From Gammaproteobacteria bacterium (lineage in GTDB: Bacteria; Pseudomonadota; Gammaproteobacteria; Nitrosococcales; Methylophagaceae), in the NCBI GenBank assembly GCA_029248745.1, contig JAQWIT010000013.1:62001-126000 (forward strand): DNA of 64,000 nt, read 5' to 3'. Position 1 is the first letter of the stretch. Every line of letters begins with the position of its first letter. The translations under genes and the position numbers were made by a program. Below the pieces are notes generated by a model, which worked only from the letters and a program-made list of their open reading frames with translations, was not told the origin of the DNA and made no database searches. This document shows positions 10,567 through 21,492 of the stretch, in pieces.

Positions 10567-11337
10567 ATGCGAATGATAAGTTTTAGTCGTGTGGGTTCCT
10601 TGGCATTGTTATTACTGCTATCGCCTCTGGCGACGGCGGTTCATGTTGATACCTTAAAAGATGCGATAGATACGCAAGTTAAAGCTGAAATATCAGCACA
10701 AAAATCACAAGAAAAAATTGATGGCTTGGCCTATCATACAGATCAGATGTTAGCGGAATACCGAAATGTATTACGCCAAACGGAAAGCTTACGTATTTAT
10801 AATGAACAGCTAGAAAAATTGGTGCTGTCTCAGCAAGCAGAGATGACATCGATCGATGTTCAGTTGGTCAATATCGAAACGACGCAACGCGAAATTGTAC
10901 CGTTGATGTTGAAGATGATTGATGTCATGGTTGATTTCGTTGCCTTAGATATTCCGTTTTTACCGGAAGAACGACAATACCGTATCGAAGCATTGCAAAG
11001 CTTGATGGAAAGGGCAGATGTCAGCTTGGCTGAAAAGTATCGACGCATTTTGGAAGCGTATCAGGTTGAAACAGAATATGGCCGGACCATTGAAGCCTAT
11101 CAGGGAGACTTGGTTATAGGTGAAGAAACGCGGACCGTCGACTTTCTGCGTATCGGACGTGTCAACCTTTACTTCCTGTCGCTGGATGGTCAGGAAGCGG
11201 GTGTTTGGAATAATGGTTGGCAACGTTTGGATGATAGTTATCGTCAGCCAATAGAAATAGGATTGAAAGTGGCGAAGAAGCAGTTACCGCCTGATTTGCT
11301 GGTTTTACCAGTTAAAGCAGGAGGGAAAGTGCAATGA
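10567..11337 (+). CDS. DUF3450 domain-containing periplasmic protein
   Basis: Signal peptide, coiled-coil, first gene of a TonB-type operon. Confidence 0.85.
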   Translation: MRMISFSRVGSLALLLLLSPLATAVHVDTLKDAIDTQVKAEISAQKSQEKIDGLAYHTDQMLAEYRNVLRQTESLRIYNEQLEKLVLSQQAEMTSIDVQLVNIETTQREIVPLMLKMIDVMVDFVALDIPFLPEERQYRIEALQSLMERADVSLAEKYRRILEAYQVETEYGRTIEAYQGDLVIGEETRTVDFLRIGRVNLYFLSLDGQEAGVWNNGWQRLDDSYRQPIEIGLKVAKKQLPPDLLVLPVKAGGKVQ

Positions 11338-12701
11338 AATTACGTTATTTAGTTTTATTATTTGCAGTCTTTAACCAGACGATTGCCTTGGCTAATCACT
11401 CTGATGAGAAACCACAAGATTTAGACGCATTGTATGAGCGTGTCAAGCATGATCGTATGATGGAACAAGAACAAAATCAACAGCGAGAAGCGACGTTTAT
11501 TGCTGAACGTGATCAACAAGCAAGTATGTTGGCTCAAGCGAAGGCCCAGCTAGCGGAGCAAGAGGCGAAAACAACACAATTAAACATGACTTTTCAAGCG
11601 CAAGAAAAAATACTGGCAGAGTTGAATGCAGATCTGTTGCTTAAGTCTGGTTCATTAGGTGAATTGTTTGGTACGGTGCGTCAAGTCGCGAATGAAAGCA
11701 GAGGCGTACTTGAGAGCTCAATGGTGTCTGCTGAACATCCTGAGAGAGTGGCTTTTTTAGGTAAGATTGCTGAGCGAAAACAGCAGCCAACTATCGAAGA
11801 AATTCGTCAAGTTTGGCTAGCGTTGCAACAGGAAATGACTGAGTCTGCGAAAGTGAAGCAGTTTGTGCACCCTGTGATTACGGCACAAGGCATGGTCGAA
11901 GAGAAACAAGTGACACGGGTGGGCCCATTCTCGGCCTTCAGTGAAGGACAGTTTTTACGCTACCTTCCTGAGACAGGGAATTTGGTGGCACTAGGTCGGC
12001 AGCCAGTTGACCGTTTGCAGCGAGTGGCAGCTGATTTTGAGGCAGCGGAGTCGGGTGCGATTGAACCGGTTGTGGTTGATCCGACACGTGGTGCGATTAT
12101 GGCCTTACTGGTTCAAGCGCCAGATTTAAAAGAACGTGTTCAGCAAGGTGGCTGGATTGGCTATCTGATTCTTCTCTTGGGTGTGATTGGTTTGTTGATT
12201 GCGATACAACGTTTTGTGTCATTGACGACGACAGGACAACAAGTTGCTAAACAACAAAAAACAACAACGGCAGATACAAATAACCCGCTAGGTCGGATTT
12301 TGTCAGTTTATGACGACAGTCTAAAGAATGATGTCGATACGTTAACATTAAAACTGGATGAAGCGATTTTACGAGAAGTGCCAAAAGTCGAACGTGGTTT
12401 GATTACTTTGGCGATTTTGGCGGCAATTGCACCGATGTTGGGTTTGTTGGGTACGGTGTCTGGGATGATTGAAACTTTCCAGTCGATCACTTTGTTCGGC
12501 ACCGGTGATCCTAAATTGATGTCGGGGGGGATTTCCCAAGCTTTGGTCACGACTGAACTGGGCTTGGCCGTCGCGATTCCACTGTTGCTGATTCATAGTT
12601 TGTTATCAGGCAAGAGTAACCGTTTAGTTCAACTGTTTGATGAAGAAAGCGCGGCTTTGATTGCGCGTAATGCAGAACAACGAGATGACAGCATTAAGTA
12701 A
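11334..12701 (+). CDS. MotA/TolQ/ExbB proton channel family protein with N-terminal periplasmic coiled-coil (TtpC-like)
   Basis: C-terminal LAILAAIAPMLGLLGTVSGMIETFQ. Confidence 0.88.
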   Translation: MKLRYLVLLFAVFNQTIALANHSDEKPQDLDALYERVKHDRMMEQEQNQQREATFIAERDQQASMLAQAKAQLAEQEAKTTQLNMTFQAQEKILAELNADLLLKSGSLGELFGTVRQVANESRGVLESSMVSAEHPERVAFLGKIAERKQQPTIEEIRQVWLALQQEMTESAKVKQFVHPVITAQGMVEEKQVTRVGPFSAFSEGQFLRYLPETGNLVALGRQPVDRLQRVAADFEAAESGAIEPVVVDPTRGAIMALLVQAPDLKERVQQGGWIGYLILLLGVIGLLIAIQRFVSLTTTGQQVAKQQKTTTADTNNPLGRILSVYDDSLKNDVDTLTLKLDEAILREVPKVERGLITLAILAAIAPMLGLLGTVSGMIETFQSITLFGTGDPKLMSGGISQALVTTELGLAVAIPLLLIHSLLSGKSNRLVQLFDEESAALIARNAEQRDDSIK

Positions 12702-13212
12702 TAATTTCTTTAATATCCGAGTCTTAATGGAGAGCGGTGGAACAGTTCTTTGGCTGATTTTATTGGCTTCTATTTTGATGTGGATGTTGATTGCTGAACG
12801 TTATTTATTTGTGTACTGCGTGTATCCGGCATCAGTTAAAAAAATGGTGGCGGAATGGCAACAACGGCCAGAGAGACAGAGTTGGTCGGCATTGCAAATT
12901 CGGACTGGAATGATTGCACAAGCACGAGTTTCATTGAAGCGGTATTTGATGTTGATTAAGACATTGACGGCGGCGTTACCGATGTTGGGTTTACTCGGTA
13001 CGGTAGATGGAATGATTCAGACCTTTGATGTCTTGACTGTCTTTGGAACGGGTAATGCGCGTGGTATGGCGGGCGGTATCTCGATAGCATTGATTACGAC
13101 GATGGCAGGTTTGTTAACGGCTTTATCAGGTTTGTATTTTAGTACCGAATTAGAAACACGTGTGGCACGTGAAGTTGATTTGATGTCGGACCAGTTAAAG
13201 CGTGATGAATAA
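12685..13212 (+). CDS. exbB: MotA/TolQ/ExbB proton channel family protein
   Basis: TAALPMLGLLGTVDGMIQTFDVL; start overlaps the previous CDS. Confidence 0.88.
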   Translation: MTALSNNFFNIRVLMESGGTVLWLILLASILMWMLIAERYLFVYCVYPASVKKMVAEWQQRPERQSWSALQIRTGMIAQARVSLKRYLMLIKTLTAALPMLGLLGTVDGMIQTFDVLTVFGTGNARGMAGGISIALITTMAGLLTALSGLYFSTELETRVAREVDLMSDQLKRDE

Positions 13213-13227
13213 AATAGGGCATAGATT

Positions 13228-13635
13228 GTGAGAATAAGACATTCACGACGCCAAAGCGGCAGCGTAGCAGAAATCAATATGACGCCATTGATCGATATGG
13301 TGTTTATCTTATTGATCTTTTTTATTGTGACGACGTCTTTTGTGAAGGAAACTGGCGTGGATGTGAACCGTCCTTCAGCCAAAACCGCTGTTAAAAAAGA
13401 ATTAGCCAACATCATGGTGGCGATTACAGCCAGTGGTGAAATTTATATGGATGGTCGAGTGATTGATCGTCGTGCGTTAAGGGCTAATGTTGAACGTATG
13501 CATGCTGAGAACCCAGAAGGTGCTGTGATTATTCAACCCGATAAAGATGCTAAGACAGGTATTTTGATCGAGGTGATGGACCAAGCACGTTTAGCTGGGG
13601 TGGCGAATGTATCAATTGCGGCCGAGCGGAATTAA
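13228..13635 (+). CDS. exbD: ExbD/TolR family biopolymer transport protein
   Basis: EINMTPLIDMVFILLIFFIVTTSFVKETGV. Confidence 0.93.
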   Translation: MRIRHSRRQSGSVAEINMTPLIDMVFILLIFFIVTTSFVKETGVDVNRPSAKTAVKKELANIMVAITASGEIYMDGRVIDRRALRANVERMHAENPEGAVIIQPDKDAKTGILIEVMDQARLAGVANVSIAAERN

Positions 13636-13645
13636 ATAAGTCAGT

Positions 13646-14290
13646 ATGCGGTTAGCAGTAGGACTCCTTTTTGCCCTGTTAGTGAATTTGGGCTTATTTA
13701 CATTGATGCATTTCATGACGTCTTCAGATCGTGTTGAGCGTAATGTGCTTGATGATGTGCAATTATTGGATTTTGTTCGGGTCAAGAAGGACACATTGAC
13801 GGAAACAAAAGAACGGAAATTGCCTGAAAAGCCTAAGCCACCAGAAAAAACACCACCACCACCTAGAATGGTACCACCGACGCAGCAAGTGAAAGCACCG
13901 ACACCAAAGATGAATGTGCCTAATATTGATGTGCCGTTGAATATTGCAGGTGGGCCTTATTTAGGTCAGTTCTCGGCTGCACCAGCAGCACCTATATCAC
14001 CCGTAAGTGTTTCAGAGTATGCCCAAGTGGCCCCTTTAGTGAGGATCCCACCACGTTATCCGCGTTCGGCTTCTCGGCGAGGTATTGAAGGTGTTGTGAA
14101 GGTTGCTTTTACCATTACAAAAGATGGCCGTGTTGCTAATCCACGTGTTTTAACGGCAAATCCTCCAGGTGTGTTTGATAAGGCAGCCATTAAGGCGATA
14201 AAGAAATGGAAATTCAATCCTAAAATCGTTGATGGTGAGACCGTTGAACAAACAGCTGCACAGGAAATTACATTTAGGTTGGCCAAATGA
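13646..14290 (+). CDS. tonB: TonB family energy transducer
   Basis: N-terminal TM, proline-rich linker (KPKPPEKTPPPPRMVPP), TonB C-terminal domain. Confidence 0.92.
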   Translation: MRLAVGLLFALLVNLGLFTLMHFMTSSDRVERNVLDDVQLLDFVRVKKDTLTETKERKLPEKPKPPEKTPPPPRMVPPTQQVKAPTPKMNVPNIDVPLNIAGGPYLGQFSAAPAAPISPVSVSEYAQVAPLVRIPPRYPRSASRRGIEGVVKVAFTITKDGRVANPRVLTANPPGVFDKAAIKAIKKWKFNPKIVDGETVEQTAAQEITFRLAK

Positions 14291-15528
14291 TTAGGACAAG
14301 ATTGCAGTTCTTATTATTGTGTTTTGCGATGGCTTTTGGGCAGGCTGCGTTAGCCCAAGAAAAGCAATATCTATTGCAAGAGAAGACTTATAACACTGTC
14401 ATTGCCGCTCAGGAGTTGATGAATGTTGATCAATATTCGAAAGCGGAAAGCCAGTTGTCAAAAATCTTGGCCAACACAAAAGTCGGTTCTTATGATCGGG
14501 CTGTTGTACAGCAGACATTGGGCTATGTGTATTCGGCTAAATCACAATATAAAAAGGCTCGTGAACAGTTTCAGCAAGCTTTGGAGAGTGATGCTTTGCC
14601 AGAGCCTGTCAGTCATGGTCTGCGTTATAACTTGGGTCAATTATTATTGGCCGAAGATAAATTTAAAGCGGGCATTGCTGTACTTGAACAATGGTTTAAA
14701 GCAGAGCCCAACCCACCGAATAGTGCACATGTTCTGATTGCCAGTGCTTATTACCAAATTAATCACTTTAGCCAAACGGTTAGACATATGAAACAAGCGG
14801 TGCGGAATGAAAAGATACCGCCTGAAAATTGGTATCAATTGTTATTGGCAGGGCATATGGAATTAAAACAATATTCTGCCGGTATTAAAATTTTAGAAAA
14901 ATTGATTGTTCGTTTTCCAGATAAAGACAATTATTGGGCACAATTATCAGGCATGTACGCGCGGCAGAATAAGCAGGTTTCGGCTTTAGCTGTTGAAGTA
15001 TTAGCCAGCCATTTAGAACTCGGTGAAAAGCGAGTTGTTGAACGTTTATCAGATATGTACCGTTATTTAGGCATTCCACATAAGTCAGCATTGATTTTAC
15101 AAAAAGGGATGAAGAAAGGGACGATATCTCGTAGTACTAGAAACTTAAACCGTTTGGCAGATAGTTGGTTGGCTGCGCGTGAGCGTGAGAGGGCGGTGAA
15201 GATATTAGCTAAATTGGCTGAGTCCGATAAGAATGGGGAAGCAAGTTTAAAATTAGGCCGTGTTCTATTTGAATTAGAAGATTGGCAACAAGCCAGTGCT
15301 GCGTTTATAAGGAGCTTGAAGAATTTAAAAGGCAAGAAACGCGGCACTGCGGCCTTGATGGCCGGGCTAGCAGAATTCCATTTAGGTGACTATACACAGG
15401 CTGAAAAATGGTTGGCTCAAGCGGCTAATTATAAAAACTTGGGTCGTCAGGCAGAATATTGGCTGGATTACATTGATCAGTTTGTTGATGCTGAAGAAGA
15501 ACAGGATGAAGTGGAAATACTCAGCTAA
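14287..15528 (+). CDS. tetratricopeptide repeat protein of the TonB operon
   Basis: Signal peptide and multiple TPR-like repeats; ATGA overlap with tonB. Confidence 0.88.
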   Translation: MIRTRLQFLLLCFAMAFGQAALAQEKQYLLQEKTYNTVIAAQELMNVDQYSKAESQLSKILANTKVGSYDRAVVQQTLGYVYSAKSQYKKAREQFQQALESDALPEPVSHGLRYNLGQLLLAEDKFKAGIAVLEQWFKAEPNPPNSAHVLIASAYYQINHFSQTVRHMKQAVRNEKIPPENWYQLLLAGHMELKQYSAGIKILEKLIVRFPDKDNYWAQLSGMYARQNKQVSALAVEVLASHLELGEKRVVERLSDMYRYLGIPHKSALILQKGMKKGTISRSTRNLNRLADSWLAARERERAVKILAKLAESDKNGEASLKLGRVLFELEDWQQASAAFIRSLKNLKGKKRGTAALMAGLAEFHLGDYTQAEKWLAQAANYKNLGRQAEYWLDYIDQFVDAEEEQDEVEILS

Positions 15529-15751
15529 GTGATTGCTTAAAATGGGTATTTTTGCTGTGGAAGATATAGGCTTGTGCCATCGCCCTTGTTTCCCTATGAT
15601 GTCGGATACACTTTCTGAGTAAAAGTAAGACGAAAATGATAGGCCATTTGGTTTGTCAAAGCTTTAGTTTTATTCAATTTTTGGTTTGGTGTAACGAATG
15701 ACGTAATGGTGCGTCATTGTGTATTACCCATTCCTGATTAAGGATAATTTA

Positions 15752-17905
15752 ATGTCATCAACGCAGTCTTTAAAAACCTCGGCTAGTGATAGTGAGGGTC
15801 GAGTTCAATATCACAGAACGCCCTTGTTATCGGGGCATGATGCTGAAGCAAAACGCCAAGAAATAGCTGATTATTTCAATGCCACTTGGTTTCGTTATGA
15901 TGCATTGTTTGAGACATTGAGTGATGATCGTGCCTATTATCAAAAGGCGATTCCATTACGCCATCCCTTGATTTTTTACTTCGGTCATACTGCGACTTTC
16001 TTTGTTAACAAATTAGTGTTGGCAGGTTTGATTGATCAGCGTGTTAACCCAACATTTGAATCGATGTTTGCGATTGGCGTTGATGAGATGAGTTGGGATG
16101 ATCTTGATGAAGCGCATTACGACTGGCCAACAGTCAGAGAAGTGAGAACTTACCGCTCTCAAGTGAATGCACTGATTAATCGCTTAATCAAAACGACACC
16201 CTTGACGTTGCCGATCACTTGGGAAAGCCCTTGGTGGACAATTATGATGGGTATTGAACATGAGCATATCCACCTTGAAACCTCTTCGGTATTAATTCGT
16301 CAGCAAAATTTAGATTGGGTACAACCTCATGTCGATTGGGCACCTTGCCAAGAATCAGGTGAAGCCCCGATTAATGACACGGTCGAAATCCCCGCGGGTA
16401 AAGTGAAAATTGGTAAGGATTATGATGATCCTTATTATGGTTGGGATAATGAATATGGCGAACACGAAAGTGATATTAAGGCTTTTAGAGCCAGCCGTTA
16501 TCTAGTGACGAATCAAGCTTTTCTAGAGTTTGTTAAGGCAGGCGGTTATCAAGATCAGAGTTTGTGGCCAGAAGAAGGGCTGGAATGGCTGAAATATACC
16601 AAAGCGGAATGCCCTAGCTTCTGGGTTGAAGCAGATGAAGGGTTCAAATTACGTTTGATGACTGAAGTGGTCGATATGCCATGGGATTGGCCTGCAGAGG
16701 TTAATTATCACGAAGCGAAGGCGTTTTGTAATTGGCTGGTGAAAGAAACCGGTGAGCAAGTTCGTTTACCAACAGAAGATGAGTGGTACCGCATTTATGA
16801 TCATACGGGTGTGGCTGAGTTAGAGCAAGGTGAACAAAGTGCTGCTAACTTACATTTAGATCATGCGGCTTCTTCTTGCCCCGTTACACGTCATGCTCAT
16901 GGCGATCTTTATGATGTAGTAGGTAATGTCTGGCAATGGACTGAAACTGCCATTTATCCTTTTGAGAAGTTCAAAGTGCATCCGTTCTATGATGATTTTA
17001 CGATGCCGACCTTTGATGGCCGCCATAATATTTTCAAAGGTGGTTCATGGGTTTCGTGTGGCAATGAAAGTCGCCGTAGTGCACGCTATGCATTTAGAAA
17101 ACATTTTTTCCAGCATGCGGGTTTCCGTTATGTGGTTGCAGAGGAGCTTGAAGAGCAAGTGGGTTCAAATTACGAAACAGATAAAATGTTGTCTGAATAT
17201 GCAGAATTTCATTATGGTGATATCTATCTTGACGTGCCTAATTTTCCGAAAGCTTTGGCTGACATTGCGATTGCGGCCATGGGTGACCAACCGATGGGCC
17301 GTGCGTTAGATATTGGCTGTGCGGTTGGACGTTCTAGTTTCGAATTAGCGAAGCAATTTGACCATGTGACGGGGATTGATTTCTCGGCGCGGTTGATTAA
17401 CTTAGGTGTACATCTACAACGCCAAGGAGTCATCCGGTATAGCATTGTCGATGAGGGTGAGTTAGCACTTTATAAAGAACGACGTTTAACGGATTTTTCT
17501 GATCAAGACACAGCAGAAAAAATTGAGTTTATGCAGGGTGATGCTTGTAACTTGAAGCCACATTATGAAAGCTATAATTTGGTGTTAGCAGCAAACCTGA
17601 TTGATCGACTCTACGAACCTGCTTTATTTTTAGAGACCATCCATGAACGCATGAATGCTGGTGGTATTTTGATGATTACATCACCGTATACATGGCTTGA
17701 AGAACATACGAATAAAGAAAACTGGGTGGGTGGCCGTAAGGTTGATGGCGAAAATGTCAGCACATTAGATGGTTTGAAAGCCATGTTAGCCCCCCATTTT
17801 GATTTGGTTGAAGGACCAAGAGCAGTGCCTTTTGTGATCCGCGAAACCAGTCGTAAATTCCAGCATACATTATCTGAAGCCACCTTGTGGCGATTCCGCG
17901 GGTGA
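15752..17905 (+). CDS. ovoA: 5-histidylcysteine sulfoxide synthase / 4-mercaptohistidine N-methyltransferase (OvoA)
   Basis: DinB-like region with EHEHIHLETSS, FGE-sulfatase domain (GNVWQWTE, FKGGSWVSCGNESRRSARYAFR) and C-terminal SAM methyltransferase. Confidence 0.93.
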   Translation: MSSTQSLKTSASDSEGRVQYHRTPLLSGHDAEAKRQEIADYFNATWFRYDALFETLSDDRAYYQKAIPLRHPLIFYFGHTATFFVNKLVLAGLIDQRVNPTFESMFAIGVDEMSWDDLDEAHYDWPTVREVRTYRSQVNALINRLIKTTPLTLPITWESPWWTIMMGIEHEHIHLETSSVLIRQQNLDWVQPHVDWAPCQESGEAPINDTVEIPAGKVKIGKDYDDPYYGWDNEYGEHESDIKAFRASRYLVTNQAFLEFVKAGGYQDQSLWPEEGLEWLKYTKAECPSFWVEADEGFKLRLMTEVVDMPWDWPAEVNYHEAKAFCNWLVKETGEQVRLPTEDEWYRIYDHTGVAELEQGEQSAANLHLDHAASSCPVTRHAHGDLYDVVGNVWQWTETAIYPFEKFKVHPFYDDFTMPTFDGRHNIFKGGSWVSCGNESRRSARYAFRKHFFQHAGFRYVVAEELEEQVGSNYETDKMLSEYAEFHYGDIYLDVPNFPKALADIAIAAMGDQPMGRALDIGCAVGRSSFELAKQFDHVTGIDFSARLINLGVHLQRQGVIRYSIVDEGELALYKERRLTDFSDQDTAEKIEFMQGDACNLKPHYESYNLVLAANLIDRLYEPALFLETIHERMNAGGILMITSPYTWLEEHTNKENWVGGRKVDGENVSTLDGLKAMLAPHFDLVEGPRAVPFVIRETSRKFQHTLSEATLWRFRG

Positions 17906-19065
17906 CACACGATTTTGATACGCCCGTCAGCCGAGTTGGGACGGCGAGTTTGAAATACGAAGCGAGAACAACCCATTTTGGCACTGATGATGTGGTGCCA
18001 TTGTGGGTGGCGGATATGGATTTTCCGGCTCCCGAAGCGGTTACTTCGGTTTTAGTAGAACGCGCTCAACATACCATTTATGGCTATACCGACTATCCTG
18101 AGAGTTTATATGTTGCGATGCAGCACTGGTTCAAACATCGGCATCGTTGGGAGATAGCACGCAACAGTATTGTGATGTGCCCGGGTGTAGTACCGTCGAT
18201 TTATGCGGCAATCACGGCTTTGACAGAGATTGGCGACAAGGTCATTATTCAGTCACCTGTTTACCATCCCTTCTATACTGCGGTGAAAGATACGCAACGG
18301 ACATTAGTCGAAAACCCACTGATATTTGAAAACCAACATTACCGGATGGACATAGAACATTTGGCGGAATGTGCCGAATCGGGTGCAAAGCTGTTGGTGT
18401 TATGTTCACCCCACAATCCTGTAGGCCGGGTATGGCAGCGTGCAGAATTGGAAGCTTTGTTACTCGTTACCCGTCGCTATGATATGACGATTATTTCAGA
18501 TGATATTCATGCTGATCTTATTTTCCCAAATCAAGTGCATACGCCGATTGCAACGCTAGCTGATGATGTAGCCATTATTACCGCCGTGTCGCCAAGTAAG
18601 ACCTTTAATATTCCGGGTCTGGGTTTATCTGCGATTGTGGCCAATGATAAAGCACAGCGTCAGGCGATAGAACAGGTTTTTTCATCTTGGCATGTGAGTA
18701 ATACTAATCCCTTTAGCATCTGTGGTTTTGAAGCGGCTTATCAGTATGGTGAAACGTGGCTTGATGATTTAATGCCTTATCTTGACGAGACGCGATTGGC
18801 CGTTAAAAGCTATTTAGAATCGACTCTACCAGAGATCGTATTGGTTGAATCTGAAGGGACTTATTTGTTGTGGTTAGATTGTCGTGGCATGGGGTTAGAT
18901 GATGCTGACTTACACCGCTTTTTTATTGATCAGGTAAAAGTGGCGATGAGCCCAGGGACATTGTTTGGTTCTGAAGGAGCTGGATTTATGCGCCTGAATA
19001 TGGCAGTACCTAGAGTTGTTATTATGAACGTGCTAAGGGCGATCCGCTCAGCATTGTCTTCGTAG
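17902..19065 (+). CDS. PLP-dependent C-S lyase (MalY/PatB family), probable OvoB
   Basis: Class I aminotransferase fold, ILVSPSKTFNIPGLGLS-like motif (AVSPSKTFNIPGLG); GTG start overlaps ovoA stop (GTGA). Confidence 0.88.
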   Translation: MTHDFDTPVSRVGTASLKYEARTTHFGTDDVVPLWVADMDFPAPEAVTSVLVERAQHTIYGYTDYPESLYVAMQHWFKHRHRWEIARNSIVMCPGVVPSIYAAITALTEIGDKVIIQSPVYHPFYTAVKDTQRTLVENPLIFENQHYRMDIEHLAECAESGAKLLVLCSPHNPVGRVWQRAELEALLLVTRRYDMTIISDDIHADLIFPNQVHTPIATLADDVAIITAVSPSKTFNIPGLGLSAIVANDKAQRQAIEQVFSSWHVSNTNPFSICGFEAAYQYGETWLDDLMPYLDETRLAVKSYLESTLPEIVLVESEGTYLLWLDCRGMGLDDADLHRFFIDQVKVAMSPGTLFGSEGAGFMRLNMAVPRVVIMNVLRAIRSALSS

Positions 19066-19201
19066 TCTGTTATGGTGAGTCGCTTTTTGGTGTGAACGCA
19101 TTGTGTTTGCACTAAAACTGTCTAGCGCTTGTGGTGTTTTTTTCGTTTGATTTTTCCTCGATTGTGGCTGACCTTTTGTTTAGATCATGGTGACCTCTGT
19201 T

Positions 19202-19216
19202 TGGCACAATGATTGC
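19202..19216 (+). promoter_or_regulatory. predicted sigma-54 (-24/-12) promoter
   Basis: TGGCACAATGATTGC: GG and GC dinucleotides separated by 10 nt as in the consensus TGGCAC-N5-TTGC. Confidence 0.7.
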
Positions 19217-19264
19217 GTTTGTGCCATTTCATTTTGTCACATTATTTATATAGGGGGAAATCCG

Positions 19265-19426
19265 ATGTCTGAATCAATCGGAAATGTAGCGGGGCAGCTT
19301 TGGCAATATCTGGATAAAAAGGGTTCGCAATCTATCGCAAAAATTGCGAAAGAAGCTGATATTGAGATGAAACAATTACAACGTTCAATAGGTCGGCTGG
19401 CAAAACAAGATAAAATTACTATTTAG
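19265..19426 (+). CDS. small winged helix-turn-helix protein
   Basis: MSESIGNVAGQLWQYLDKKGSQSIAKIAKEADIEMKQLQRSIGRLAKQDKITI; RBS aggggg upstream of this ATG. Confidence 0.75.
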   Translation: MSESIGNVAGQLWQYLDKKGSQSIAKIAKEADIEMKQLQRSIGRLAKQDKITI

Positions 19427-19567
19427 CTCAAGGGAAGAACTGAATTAATAGCGCTTAAAAAGGGTTGAATTAGGTCAAATACCTTCTTTAGATTCGTCGA
19501 TAATCCCTTGACTGGTCTTGTGTTGTGCCCTTTTATCCTGCTACTCTCTTGACACAGAAATTAATAA

Positions 19568-21469
<1,902 letters not shown>

Positions 21470-21492
21470 ATCCAATAAGAGATGATTGAATA

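Noticed and set aside
13800-13930. Repetitive CCA/ACC tract
   Set aside because: Encodes the proline-rich TonB linker; not a separate repeat element.
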